Shown piece after piece: positions 16,807 to 26,132 of a DNA stretch of 47,165 bases. Each line of letters starts with the position of its first letter. Position 1 is the stretch's first letter. Below the pieces are notes generated by a model. That model saw only the letters and a list, made by a program, of their open reading frames with translations, was not told the DNA's origin and did no database searches. Source of the DNA: Anthropogastromicrobium chipingensis_A (GTDB taxonomy: Bacteria > Bacillota > Clostridia > Lachnospirales > Lachnospiraceae). The DNA is taken from the NCBI GenBank assembly GCA_963605535.1, contig CAVCXB010000008.1:1-47165 (forward strand), written 5' to 3'. Made by a program: the position numbers and the translations under genes.

Positions 16807-18285
16807 TTATTCCCTCCACACATAATCAGCACCATCATATCCAAATGACACATGACAATTATTCGTCAATTCCGCTGTCTGATTTGCCCGAAGGATAATT
16901 CCATTTACGACAGTTCCAGCAGATGAATTCAAATCGGTAATCGAATAGGTTCGTCCACGACGCTCAATGATTGCGTGATGACGACTTACACCTCTTGTAT
17001 TTTCTGCAAATTCAAAATCGGATTGACGTTTGCCCACATTGACATCAAAACGACCAATGGTAAAACGCTTAACGGACTCTCTTTCGTTTGGGCTTCCATT
17101 CAAATCTGGACCAATCGAGACTTCAATACGAGCTGGCATGTTTGGCAAATTTCCAATATACGTTAGACTTGGCTGATTATTTTGTCCCGGTCCAATTATG
17201 GTTTCAGAGTCCACGTCTTCCTCATCTGGTCTTCGTCTCATCTCATAGATTTGCTCGTCAATCTCTTCTCGTGGAAAACCAGTGCCTCTTGCATTTTCAT
17301 TTTCTGCCATGTAGCTATCCATGGACGATTTTTTCTTTCCAATTCCAAAGCGACTGAAAAAGCCTCCCTTTTCTTTTTCCGCTTTTACTTTCGTTGGCTT
17401 CTCAGGCTGTTCTTCGCGAGCTGCCTTTTTCCCCAATGAAAAGCCACCTTTCTTACCTGCATCATCCTCATCTGAAAAAAGAATCTGAATCTCGTCAAAC
17501 GGATTTGGCTGGGCTGGAGTTCTTTGTGGCTCTGGCACAGACTGCTGTACGTTTTTTTGAGGTTCTGAAGTGGGCTGTTGCTTATTAAACAACGATTTTG
17601 GTATGATTTTTTCGGATACCTTAGGCGCCTTCTCTGATACCTTCTCTAATGCTCTTTCGGATATTTTTATGCCATCTGATTGCGGTTGTAAAATACGCTT
17701 TTCAGTCATACCAACCGTATTGTTTTTCAATGAGCTGCCTTCTGACTGTGAATCAAAACTCTCAATCAGCGATAAAAATTCCTTTGGTGAAAAGCCCTGC
17801 ATAATCGTCCGAAGAACCGCATTCTCCATTATCGTATCCGCAACCGTATTTTCCCTTGCGATATCAGCAACCATGCTGCTTAGCTGTGAGAAATCACTTG
17901 CGACTTTCTTTGAAGGAACGTAGAGGTAGCGAACGTAGGTTTCGTTTTTATCCGTGTACAGATACGAAATGTCAAACACAAATGAATATGCATTTAAGAA
18001 CCAGTCTTTGCAGATTAAAAGAGGCGATAAGACTCGTTTCCAACAACTTATATACTCACTCTTTTCGCACTCGCCCATACGATTTTGAAGCTTCGTGTCA
18101 CTCCCAACATAATAGGTACACTGCATCATGCCATCCATCGTTCTGCACTTAAATGGGATCAAAAAATCTGGCATATCATTCTGCACCGTATACAATGCCT
18201 TTTTATCAACATCCTCCTCTGGAAACATGACGCGAAACATCAGTCCTTTTTCGAGGTCATATTCCTGTTGTATTTCATATTTCAT
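16807..18285 (-). CDS. DUF6382-FHA domain protein
   Basis: A 492-residue cytosolic protein. The N-terminal 180 residues resemble the DUF6382 domain. Residues about 190-400 are a low-complexity linker rich in Lys, Glu, Pro and Gln. Residues 406-492 form an FHA domain with the expected GR at the first loop, SRHH, and the GTVVNG segment, so phosphothreonine binding should be intact. A Thr within the linker (near DSETIIGPG) could be a phosphorylation site, as in other FHA partners of STK kinases. The start has GGAGG 9 nt upstream. It lies between the WG-repeat gene and the small membrane protein and kinase genes, which suggests it reads kinase phosphorylation. Confidence 0.85.
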   Translation of the reverse strand: MKYEIQQEYDLEKGLMFRVMFPEEDVDKKALYTVQNDMPDFLIPFKCRTMDGMMQCTYYVGSDTKLQNRMGECEKSEYISCWKRVLSPLLICKDWFLNAYSFVFDISYLYTDKNETYVRYLYVPSKKVASDFSQLSSMVADIARENTVADTIMENAVLRTIMQGFSPKEFLSLIESFDSQSEGSSLKNNTVGMTEKRILQPQSDGIKISERALEKVSEKAPKVSEKIIPKSLFNKQQPTSEPQKNVQQSVPEPQRTPAQPNPFDEIQILFSDEDDAGKKGGFSLGKKAAREEQPEKPTKVKAEKEKGGFFSRFGIGKKKSSMDSYMAENENARGTGFPREEIDEQIYEMRRRPDEEDVDSETIIGPGQNNQPSLTYIGNLPNMPARIEVSIGPDLNGSPNERESVKRFTIGRFDVNVGKRQSDFEFAENTRGVSRHHAIIERRGRTYSITDLNSSAGTVVNGIILRANQTAELTNNCHVSFGYDGADYVWRE

Positions 18286-18331
18286 CGCTTTGCTCCTCCT
18301 TCGCTCTCCTTAGCTTCTCCTTAACTCTTCC

Positions 18332-19642
18332 TTACGAGTATTCTACTAATGAGATCTCTACCCATCCAGCTTCTGTTTTCACAAATGCATGTCCATTCTG
18401 AAAGCTATCTGCATCTTCATAGATACACGGAATTACCACATTTCCAGTTCGGTCAATGTAGCCCCACTTTCCATCCTGCTTTACCGCCGCCAAATGTTGT
18501 CCAAATGACTTTGCATCCTCAAACTGGCAATCAATTACAATCGTTCCATCTGTATCTGCAAAGCCCCATTTTCCATTCTGCTTTACGGCTGCATATAAGT
18601 CTAAGAATGGCTTGGCGTCTTCAAATGGATCGCCTACCTGCGTGAATCCCTCATTTGAATTGGTTAGTAACTTTACTGCATCTCCATCTCGCACAAAGAC
18701 ACTCCCGCGCGCATAGCTTCGTCCAAGTACATCACAAATTACGTCATCATATTCTGGCTTTAACACCCACTGTTCTGATGTATTGACAAGTCCCCATTTT
18801 CCATCCAATTTTGCTGCGGCTACACCATTACTCAGCATTCCAATCTCTTCATATGCTGTTGGTAAAATCGTGATAAAGGAGCTTCCTGCCATGTGCCATC
18901 CATCTGTAAGCTTCAGCATAATAACAGAGTCGCCAAATGCGCCAAAATCCTCTGCCTCCTCATGAAGAAGTGCAATGCGATTTCCATTTGTGTCGATTGC
19001 TGTGATCTCATCGCCATCTTGAATAATTACTCTTGAATTGCTGTAATTGCTCATTTTTTCATAGCTGCATGGAAGTACACCGGAGCCACTTGTTGTCACA
19101 AGCCCCCACTTATTTTCCTTTTCTACAACAGCCGTGTTATTATAAATCTCGGTTACGTTATCGTAATAATCATATCCTACTGTATACGCATAGCGATTGG
19201 ACTCATATAAATTTTCCAGCTTTTCGCTTTTTGTTTTACTGATTCCATCTTTTGCCACTTCCAACGCCGTCTTTAAGTCGGACTGCTCTTTGTAATATGC
19301 AAAAGCTTCCTCAAATACAGCTTCATCTGCATTCTCTCGTGCCATTTCCGTATCCAGCAAACTGGTATATCGCTGTTCATAGTCGTCCTGACCTGCCAAC
19401 TGTAAATATGCCTTTTTGAGAAGTGCTTCTGCCTCGTCTGTCTGCTCAGTATCATAGGAGGCTGCCTCCTCAAGATAGGGCACTGCCAATATGTAAATCT
19501 CATCCGATAAATAGGTATTTGCCGTTTCCATCAGCTTTTTTTGTTTTTGCTCATCACTTTCCTGACTGAATGCAATCAGCCATGAAAGAGCCAACAATAA
19601 GCCCAGCCCAACTGCCACTAAAAGTCGTTTCAACCGATTCAT
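18332..19642 (-). CDS. WG-repeat membrane-anchored protein
   Basis: A 436-residue protein with an N-terminal membrane helix (residues about 5-24) and an extracytoplasmic body. Residues about 30-150 are helical and TPR-like. Residues about 160-430 contain WG repeats: KENKWGLVTTSG, LDGKWGLVNTS, QNGKWGFADTDG and QDGKWGYIDRTG, each followed by a proline- or tyrosine-containing beta strand. I used the ATG at 19642, which has GGGGGG 8 nt upstream; a TTG two codons earlier was rejected. It starts 15 nt after the prepilin peptidase stop. WG repeats usually form beta-propeller-like binding surfaces; the ligand is unknown. Confidence 0.8.
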   Translation of the reverse strand: MNRLKRLLVAVGLGLLLALSWLIAFSQESDEQKQKKLMETANTYLSDEIYILAVPYLEEAASYDTEQTDEAEALLKKAYLQLAGQDDYEQRYTSLLDTEMARENADEAVFEEAFAYYKEQSDLKTALEVAKDGISKTKSEKLENLYESNRYAYTVGYDYYDNVTEIYNNTAVVEKENKWGLVTTSGSGVLPCSYEKMSNYSNSRVIIQDGDEITAIDTNGNRIALLHEEAEDFGAFGDSVIMLKLTDGWHMAGSSFITILPTAYEEIGMLSNGVAAAKLDGKWGLVNTSEQWVLKPEYDDVICDVLGRSYARGSVFVRDGDAVKLLTNSNEGFTQVGDPFEDAKPFLDLYAAVKQNGKWGFADTDGTIVIDCQFEDAKSFGQHLAAVKQDGKWGYIDRTGNVVIPCIYEDADSFQNGHAFVKTEAGWVEISLVEYS

Positions 19643-19657
19643 ATACAAATCCCCCCT

Positions 19658-20215
19658 CTATGAAAGAAATAAAAGAAGCACAATTCCTGCATTTATATAC
19701 GGTACAAATGCAAAACGATCTGTCTTTTTCCGTTTCCTTGCTATCACCAATATTGCATTTACAAGGAGTGCAAAAACAGAGCCAAACAAAATGCCGGAAA
19801 GAACAGCTGTCGCTCCGATATAACAGCCCGCCGCTGCACAAAACTTGACATCTCCGCCTCCAAGACCTTTTCTGCTTGCAATATAGGCAAACATGGTAAT
19901 TCCGCCGCCTGCGACAAAGCCAATTAAACCGGTAATGACCAAATCGTATGCATCAGCTGGCGCAAGGAGCAGCTGCGGAATCACAACAATCATCCAGCAT
20001 GCCAGCATAAGCAGAACCAGCTTGTTTGGGATTCGCTGCGATTTTGCATCGGATACGGCAGCAAGATAGCCAAATAAAAGCATCAGTTGTGCCAACAAAA
20101 GCTGTATCATCGTCTGTTCCTTCCATTTCAGGAAAAGATACGCTCCTGACAACAAAAGGAACAGTACGATTAAAAAGCTATATTCTATTTTTTTCTGTTT
20201 GTTATTTGTATCCAT
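19658..20215 (-). CDS. tadV: Prepilin peptidase, A24 family (TadV/CpaA)
   Basis: A membrane aspartyl protease that cleaves the leader of Flp pilin and pseudopilins. The 185-residue protein has about six hydrophobic segments. The two catalytic aspartates are in SDAKSQRIPN (near residue 57) and GGGDVK (near residue 120). It lacks the N-terminal methyltransferase domain of full PilD, as is usual for TadV. I chose the ATG at 20215 because GGAG lies 6 nt before it; an ATG two codons earlier is directly next to that motif. It overlaps the end of the preceding pseudopilin-like gene by 14 nt, so the two are coupled. Confidence 0.9.
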   Translation of the reverse strand: MDTNNKQKKIEYSFLIVLFLLLSGAYLFLKWKEQTMIQLLLAQLMLLFGYLAAVSDAKSQRIPNKLVLLMLACWMIVVIPQLLLAPADAYDLVITGLIGFVAGGGITMFAYIASRKGLGGGDVKFCAAAGCYIGATAVLSGILFGSVFALLVNAILVIARKRKKTDRFAFVPYINAGIVLLLFLS

Positions 20216-20948
20216 CCCCATCTCCGTTCAGCCAGGCTTTTGTCTTTACTACCTGACGTATTTTTAGTGTTGTAAATGGAAGCTTCAGCCCTCCAAAACG
20301 GTAATCAATTTCATAAGAAATGGCGACTGTGATGTCTCCTTTCTTATCTAAGAACTGGCTTCCACCTTCTCCTAGTGACAAGCTGATGTTATAATTATTG
20401 AAGCCGATTCCATAGTTGCCATTAAACGTGAGTGTATCTTTTACGTTATTTGCTTTCAGATATTCTTCACCGGACTCTTTCACGGAACCATCTGTACCAT
20501 AATTGTTCAAATACTGGTTTGACAAGAGATCCATGCACTGAGCAAATACAGTGTCCTTTATGCCCTGAACCATAATTGCCAGCACATCCTTTATTCGAAC
20601 GCGGGATGCTGACTGAATAGCTCCCTGTACGCCGCCCTGAACTCCTGACATATCCATATTTAATCCAGAGTCCATGATTTGATTCAGATTATCGACAACT
20701 GACTGTGCATTTGCTTCTGCTGCATCTGCCTTGCTCGACATGGCCGTAATATGTTTTGCCTGTCCTGTTGCCTGAAAAATATAACTGTACATTGAAACAC
20801 CCTCACAAGCTTCTGTGATGGCATAATGAACGCGGCTTTGAACTACCGATATATTCACCAGACTTAGTATGGAAAGAATGGCAAGCAGATAAAGTGTGAA
20901 GGCAATCAGTGTCTCAACTACAATATATCCTTTTTCATCCTTTCTCAT
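20202..20948 (-). CDS. Pseudopilin-like protein (TadE/TadF type)
   Basis: A 248-residue protein starting with a pilin-like leader and helix (MRKDEKGYIVVETLIAFTLY). The segment GYIVVETLI has the Glu at position 5 after a Gly, as in TadE/TadF and class III pilins. This suggests cleavage by the adjacent prepilin peptidase. The rest is a mixed alpha-beta extracellular part with no clear match. It starts 1 nt after the DUF5702 gene stop codon and overlaps the tadV start. It is probably a minor component of the pilus or its tip. Confidence 0.7.
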   Translation of the reverse strand: MRKDEKGYIVVETLIAFTLYLLAILSILSLVNISVVQSRVHYAITEACEGVSMYSYIFQATGQAKHITAMSSKADAAEANAQSVVDNLNQIMDSGLNMDMSGVQGGVQGAIQSASRVRIKDVLAIMVQGIKDTVFAQCMDLLSNQYLNNYGTDGSVKESGEEYLKANNVKDTLTFNGNYGIGFNNYNISLSLGEGGSQFLDKKGDITVAISYEIDYRFGGLKLPFTTLKIRQVVKTKAWLNGDGDGYK

Positions 20949-20949
20949 A

Positions 20950-23900
20950 TCAGTACCCCCTGTAAATCGTATCGCTGATCGTATACTTTGTACTCGGTTT
21001 CACTCCATTAATGCCATCCTGAAACATCTTCATGGTAAAAAACAACGTATCCATCTGAACACTTGTATCCATTTTGATACCTGTGACGTAATCACTCAGA
21101 CTGATTCGCTCAACCGATGCCATTTTCCCCCAATCTGCCTGTGTATCGTTTTTATTATTCGTCAGGTTCAGCTCAATCAAAAGCTGTATGCGCTGCGTCA
21201 GTATTGTCTTGTCTGTAATTAATAAAAGTACCGACAGATAATTGCCATAATCAAGACCTTTTCCATTTTGGGCATTTTTTTCTTCTTTATTTTTGAATGT
21301 ATTTTCTGTTTTGCATGTTTCTATAAGTGTATATACATCATCAACAAGACTCTCAATATTTGTCGCACTTATCTGCCATGTCGTATCATCGTGCGCTATC
21401 GGTACCCGATATCCCATTCGCAATTTCATCACATCCAGTGATGACTGAACAAATACAATTGCAAATCTTGTCAGACTTGCCATAATTATATCTACAGGGA
21501 ACGGCAATCCTAATTTTACACTTTTAACTATATTGTTTATCTCAGATATTGTGAAAGATGAACAATAATTCATAAGAAAGCGTACTATAAGAATCGTTCC
21601 CGTAACTGCGGTTAAATTGTCATCTGCATTTGAATGTCCTCCAAACAAAAATTCCTGCTCCGACTGGTAAAAGTAATTCACTTTCTTTTCAAACTTATGT
21701 CCTGTCAGACTTTTTTCTTCTTTGCCATCCGCAATCGGTCTATTCGTGGCATAATTTGAAAACATGGACATTCCGTAAGTTGCAAGCAGCAGCTTATTGG
21801 TACAATTGTTTGCGATGTCGCTAAATTGTGACAGAATCGAATTTCCCAGCATATTTTTTACGCCTTCCTCTGCCTTCTCTGTATCATCCCAGTCATCACC
21901 CATTCCAAAACCGATTGTAATCCCACTTTCGATCGATACCGGATAATATTTTGCACCCTCTGGAACATTATAAAAACCCTGAAGCAGCGCATATGCCGCC
22001 TTCAAAACTTGATTAAGTGACTTTAGGATGCTTTTTTCTTTCTCAGTTCCGGTAGCATCCATAATTTGCTTCAGGACATCATAAAAATTCTTTGTCTGCT
22101 CATTGACATCCTCAAATAAAATAAAACTATTCGTAGATTTAAATTGATAATCGTCTTTATCCATCTCCGCATAATATCTCAAAACATCAAACGCATCCAT
22201 AACATTCTCTGCATCCTCAATCGTTCCAAAGCCTGTACTTGTTACAAGAACAGCCAAAACCTCAACAGTAAGCTTACCTGCCACAAGCACACCATCTCCT
22301 GCAGTACCATAGCCCATGTCTTTAATGGACTCTTTTATCTGTTCAAAAGCACCGCTTTCTGTGCTTTCCACCGCTTGCGCCATGCCACTAAGGTTATATT
22401 CCAAAATTTTCTCGTAATATTCAATTAAAGACTGATTGTCGTATTCCTCCTTTTTCTCCGTAAATCCTGCCTTTAATTCAGAAGAGCAATCATTAAGCTG
22501 ACTTTTAAGCGTATTCAATTTTGCTCTTATGCCTGCCTTCTTCCTTTCTGCAGATTTCAGCTGTTCCACCAACTTATCAACTAATTTTTCATATTTCTCA
22601 ACCATTTTATTGGCTTTTGACCGACATGCAATAAGACTCATATTTTCATCCCAAATATTGCTTCCATATATTCCTGAGATAATATTCATGGAAGCATAGT
22701 CCGTATTCCAATATCCCTTGCTATAATTGCCTTCCGCATCTGTTTCTCCCGAATGGTAAGATTTCAAGACCTTTCCACCTGTAGTAAGCGCAACAATATT
22801 AAGCACATATTGCTTGAATTTATCTTCCTGTTCTTCTTTTTTCAGTTCATAATTTTTTGTTTCCTGCGTAAGCTGTTTCTCGTTTGCTTCCAGTGAATCA
22901 TTCACTGTCTGCAGCTGAGCATCTTTCTGCGCAATGTCGGTATTTAGCTGGTTCACTGAGTTATTCATCTGATTCACTTGATCGCTCATGTTGTCAATAT
23001 CATTACCCATCTGATCAAGTTGCTCCTGCTTTTGTTTTGCCTCCTCTTCTGCTTTTTCCTGCTCTGCCTTTCTCTCCTCTTCGGTCTTTTCTTCCTCTTC
23101 TGTTTCTTCCCCATCTGGCTGTGTTTTCTGCGTATTTTCTTCCTGCGCGTTTTTTTCCGCTTCGGCTTTTTTATTCTTCGCATCGTTCAATGCCTGCTGC
23201 GTCTTATTCAAACTCTCCTGTACATTCTGCTTTTCCTTTTCTTTGTTCTGCTTCTCAATCTGTATTTCACTCTGCTGCTGTTTTAGATTCGCACTTTCTT
23301 TTTCAAGCTTTTCTTTTGTTGCCCTAAAGTCCTTCTGCAATTGTATGTAAGAAGTTCTTGTACTCAGCAAATTTTTAAATTGAGTATTCATTTTGTCCAG
23401 ATTTTTGTTTGTGTATTTAATTAAGGTTTTTTCATCGTTTGGATACTCATCAAGGCTGCTGATTGTTTCGTAAATCTTTTTGTAAATCTTAAGAATCTCC
23501 TTCAGATCATCATCAATTTCCATCTTATTTTTGACTGCATTTGAATCTTTCGAAACATATTTCATAGATTCAATAATATCCATAATTTCATCTGCAATCT
23601 TAACGGGTGCGCGAAGAGCCATATATTCCTCAATCTGTCTTTGCAAAACCTCCAGTTCTCCCAGATTGTGCTCTGCAGTGATTGAAGTACTAAGGCTTGA
23701 TTCTGAACCATAAAATGGCAAAAAAGTCCCTATCCCCGTTTCTGTATTTTCGTCCCCAAAGAGTGCTACACTGATATAATCATTTACCATGGATTGAAGC
23801 TTCTTGTCCTGCATTCCATATAAACCATACAACTCTTTTAACAATGTATTGTATTGTGCCATCGCTGCATTCGCGCCAAGCGAATTGGCATCCTGCACAA

Positions 23901-24033
23901 TACTTTTTGCTGAATAAATCCTTGCGACATCGACTGCCGTGCCAGAAATTAATATGGACGGAATCAATAAAAGTGTTACAATAACGGTAACTGCCCCCTT
24001 TGAATTTTTCAAAAATCTTGTTATCCACTTCAT
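20950..24033 (-). CDS. Large TadG-like protein, DUF5702 family
   Basis: A 1027-residue protein that begins with a TadE/G-like leader (SKGAVTVIVTLLLIPSIL) followed by a pattern seen in TadG/DUF5702 proteins (AVDVARIYSAKSIVQDANSLGA). Residues about 215-400 are a long Gln/Glu/Lys-rich coiled coil. The C-terminal half contains hydrophobic helices and a Tyr-rich beta part, ending in TKYTISDTIYRGY. The start codon follows the TadE stop by 3 nt. TadG-like proteins help anchor or initiate Flp pili, and this very long version is likely to sit at the cell surface. Its exact job here is inference. Confidence 0.75.
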   Translation of the reverse strand: MKWITRFLKNSKGAVTVIVTLLLIPSILISGTAVDVARIYSAKSIVQDANSLGANAAMAQYNTLLKELYGLYGMQDKKLQSMVNDYISVALFGDENTETGIGTFLPFYGSESSLSTSITAEHNLGELEVLQRQIEEYMALRAPVKIADEIMDIIESMKYVSKDSNAVKNKMEIDDDLKEILKIYKKIYETISSLDEYPNDEKTLIKYTNKNLDKMNTQFKNLLSTRTSYIQLQKDFRATKEKLEKESANLKQQQSEIQIEKQNKEKEKQNVQESLNKTQQALNDAKNKKAEAEKNAQEENTQKTQPDGEETEEEEKTEEERKAEQEKAEEEAKQKQEQLDQMGNDIDNMSDQVNQMNNSVNQLNTDIAQKDAQLQTVNDSLEANEKQLTQETKNYELKKEEQEDKFKQYVLNIVALTTGGKVLKSYHSGETDAEGNYSKGYWNTDYASMNIISGIYGSNIWDENMSLIACRSKANKMVEKYEKLVDKLVEQLKSAERKKAGIRAKLNTLKSQLNDCSSELKAGFTEKKEEYDNQSLIEYYEKILEYNLSGMAQAVESTESGAFEQIKESIKDMGYGTAGDGVLVAGKLTVEVLAVLVTSTGFGTIEDAENVMDAFDVLRYYAEMDKDDYQFKSTNSFILFEDVNEQTKNFYDVLKQIMDATGTEKEKSILKSLNQVLKAAYALLQGFYNVPEGAKYYPVSIESGITIGFGMGDDWDDTEKAEEGVKNMLGNSILSQFSDIANNCTNKLLLATYGMSMFSNYATNRPIADGKEEKSLTGHKFEKKVNYFYQSEQEFLFGGHSNADDNLTAVTGTILIVRFLMNYCSSFTISEINNIVKSVKLGLPFPVDIIMASLTRFAIVFVQSSLDVMKLRMGYRVPIAHDDTTWQISATNIESLVDDVYTLIETCKTENTFKNKEEKNAQNGKGLDYGNYLSVLLLITDKTILTQRIQLLIELNLTNNKNDTQADWGKMASVERISLSDYVTGIKMDTSVQMDTLFFTMKMFQDGINGVKPSTKYTISDTIYRGY

Positions 24034-24036
24034 ACC

Positions 24037-24693
24037 CTATACCCCGAAAAAGCCATTAAATTTTGTGTTTACTTTGTTAATTGCATTAAAAATATTGGCA
24101 ATTGATTTATATTTATTTTTCAGCCTTCCCACTACTTCCACTGCCAAATCGACATTTCTTGTAAATTCGTCTCCGTTCTGCACAACCGCAGTGGAAGAAA
24201 CCGTGATTGGAATTTCCGTTGGGAAATTGATGAACGATAAATTAATTGGCGATGGAATGTTTCGTGTCGCTGTTACAATAATTTCCTTATAAATAATGTA
24301 ATTATTTACATAGCACTTTACTTCGAGTGTGCCGCTCTTAAACGTCGGTGTTTTGCTTTCTAACTTCGTGACGATTGTTCTAGCCTTGCTGTTATAATCG
24401 CCCTTACCCATTGACTTAAATAACGCTACATAAACATTAGATAATTCGCTTTTACTGCCTGTCCACTTATAGCTTAAACTGTTTTCATCATAATTCAGCC
24501 AGGTATCGCCCTGCTCTACGGCAAGGGCGTTGGCTGCTCCCTGCGTTGCATATTGCAGCGCAGATCTGGTTGGCAGATACATTGCCAGTATCACCAAACC
24601 GAAAAAAATCATAAAAATAATGTGGAAGAGGATGGTCGCTTCCACAACGGCACTTCCTCTGTCAGAAAATAATATGTGCTTAATTTTGTGCAT
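24037..24693 (-). CDS. TadE-like pseudopilin
   Basis: A 218-residue protein with the TadE signature at its N terminus (DRGSAVVEATILFHIIFMIFF). The SAVVEA segment carries the expected Glu after the processing site. The globular part is beta-rich with no further motif. The ATG at 24693 is supported by GGAGG 8 nt upstream; a reading that starts at 24720 overlaps the flp 3' duplication and has no site of its own. It lies 27 nt after flp and 3 nt before the DUF5702 gene. TadE pseudopilins are needed for Flp pilus assembly. Confidence 0.82.
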   Translation of the reverse strand: MHKIKHILFSDRGSAVVEATILFHIIFMIFFGLVILAMYLPTRSALQYATQGAANALAVEQGDTWLNYDENSLSYKWTGSKSELSNVYVALFKSMGKGDYNSKARTIVTKLESKTPTFKSGTLEVKCYVNNYIIYKEIIVTATRNIPSPINLSFINFPTEIPITVSSTAVVQNGDEFTRNVDLAVEVVGRLKNKYKSIANIFNAINKVNTKFNGFFGV

Positions 24694-24709
24694 AACGCCA
24701 TCCTCCTTT

Positions 24710-24749
24710 CTTAGGATCATCTAATTAATCTTAGGATCATCTAATGCAC
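24710..24749. repeat. 20-bp tandem duplication at the flp 3' end
   Basis: The 16-base sequence CTTAGGATCATCTAAT occurs at 24710-24725 and again at 24730-24745, a 20-base period. One copy covers the last codons of flp; the other covers the flp stop codon and the leader of the TadE-like gene. Confidence 0.85.
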
Positions 24750-24954
24750 CCTTAGCAGCGATCTGATTCCACCAAACTTGTAGCTTTCCATTCAGAGCAC
24801 TCCAAATTGCAAAAACTGCAAGAACTGAAATTACAACAAGTAGTACCGCTACTACCACTCCTGACAGACCGCTCTCGTCATTCTTGAAATCCTCCACAAA
24901 ATGACTCCATCTGACTTTGGCTGAGATAAATAAATCATCCAGCATACCAACCAT
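24721..24954 (-). CDS. flp: Flp-type major pilin
   Basis: A 77-residue prepilin, the expected size for Flp. A short charged leader ends near NDESGLSG and is followed by a strongly hydrophobic stretch (VVVAVLLVVISVLAVFAIW). The short hydrophilic tail ends in DDPKIN. The ATG at 24954 has GGAGG 8 nt upstream, so an upstream start at 24996 was rejected. The 98-nt gap before it, after tadC, has an AT-rich stretch but no convincing -35/-10 pair. TadV would cleave the leader after Gly, and TadA/B/C would polymerise the mature protein into a thin fibre. Confidence 0.85.
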   Translation of the reverse strand: MVGMLDDLFISAKVRWSHFVEDFKNDESGLSGVVVAVLLVVISVLAVFAIWSALNGKLQVWWNQIAAKGALDDPKIN

Positions 24955-25052
24955 CGTTTGTACCTCCTTTTCTTTCCTGTAATATATATAATACAAGTCC
25001 GAACAAAACTATATGCAGCAGCAAGCACTTCAGGCTATGCTGAACAGCTATA

Positions 25053-26105
25053 CTATATGTTCATACTTGTCATTGCAGGCATGATAATCATAATCAATAT
25101 GGAAATGAATAATAGCATTGTTGGAATCATCAAAAGAGAGTTTGCTTTCTCTCCATCCTTCTTTGCTGTATGCTGTCGTTCTTCCCATGCCTCTGATGCC
25201 ATCGTTTTTAGCAGCTTTCCAATCTCTGCATTTCCCTTTGAGAGGTTCTGAATAATAGCCGATGCCAGCTTTGCCGTTTCTTTTGTATTGCATCGGTCGA
25301 TAAAGTTTGTATATGCAACCTCCGGTGTTACCAGATTGTTTAACTCCTCGGCTGTCTTTCGCATTTCCAGATACAGTTCGCTATTCTGGCTGTTTGCAGT
25401 CTCCTCCCAGGCTTTACTCATAATCATTCCTGATGTTACAAGCAGCGCCAGTTTGGAAACGACATTCGGAAACTGTCTGCTGATTGCCCGTCTTCGCTTG
25501 TTTAGCTTATCTTTTATGTCGTCATACTGCGCATACACGAGGACTATTACCAAAAAGAATAGACCTCCCGAAAACATAGCACCCTTTTGCATTCCCATAA
25601 GCGGAATAAAAATAACTGCAAATATTAGGCTCGCCGCACTCCCAATGATCAGGTATGAAAAAATCCCTGCAAACAATGCCCTTGTGCGGTAAAGCGCATA
25701 TTTTCTTCCGTTGAATTCCGAAAAATTTTGCACCATCTTTAAAAAGCTGCTGTTTTGTTCAAACTGAAACACTCGCTGTATCGCATATCCCGGCATTGTA
25801 AATATGTTTATACCGGAAAGCTTTCCTTTTTGCAGCTTTTCATTTTCTTTGTTTAACTTTTTGATTTTCTTACTGAAATCAGTATCATAAAGCTGTTTCA
25901 AAATCCACAAGCTCACACCGCTGTAACCTGAGAGTTTTTCCTTATTTTTTGCCTCTTTTAATTCAAACCGATCAATTTGATCCAGATTCTGTAGTACCTT
26001 ATTGTAGGCTGCAATCCGCCAGTCTTCTCTATTTACCATCATAAGAAAAATGAGCCATACAGCAGTCAGCGCAGATGCCAATGCCGCAATCACTTTTAAT
26101 ATCAT
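25053..26105 (-). CDS. tadC: Tad inner-membrane platform protein TadC
   Basis: A type II secretion F-domain protein of 350 residues with an N-terminal helix, central helices around residues 150-200 and a C-terminal pair (NSLLMIPTMLLFISILIMI). The T2SSF core lies between residues about 215 and 320. With TadB it forms the membrane platform that TadA drives. I used the ATG at 26105, which has GGGGG 7 nt upstream; a GTG one codon earlier is also possible. It starts 27 nt after tadB. Confidence 0.85.
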   Translation of the reverse strand: MILKVIAALASALTAVWLIFLMMVNREDWRIAAYNKVLQNLDQIDRFELKEAKNKEKLSGYSGVSLWILKQLYDTDFSKKIKKLNKENEKLQKGKLSGINIFTMPGYAIQRVFQFEQNSSFLKMVQNFSEFNGRKYALYRTRALFAGIFSYLIIGSAASLIFAVIFIPLMGMQKGAMFSGGLFFLVIVLVYAQYDDIKDKLNKRRRAISRQFPNVVSKLALLVTSGMIMSKAWEETANSQNSELYLEMRKTAEELNNLVTPEVAYTNFIDRCNTKETAKLASAIIQNLSKGNAEIGKLLKTMASEAWEERQHTAKKDGEKANSLLMIPTMLLFISILIMIIMPAMTSMNI

Positions 26106-26132
26106 CACTTCACCCCCTTGTTTTGCTGCCTC

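Noticed and set aside
22884..23327. Plus-strand ORFs opposite the DUF5702 gene
   Set aside because: Shadow of the coiled-coil codons; composition is biased and no start signal is seen.
24955..25052. Internal promoter in front of flp
   Set aside because: A TATATT-like box exists but every candidate -35 is poor or wrongly spaced.
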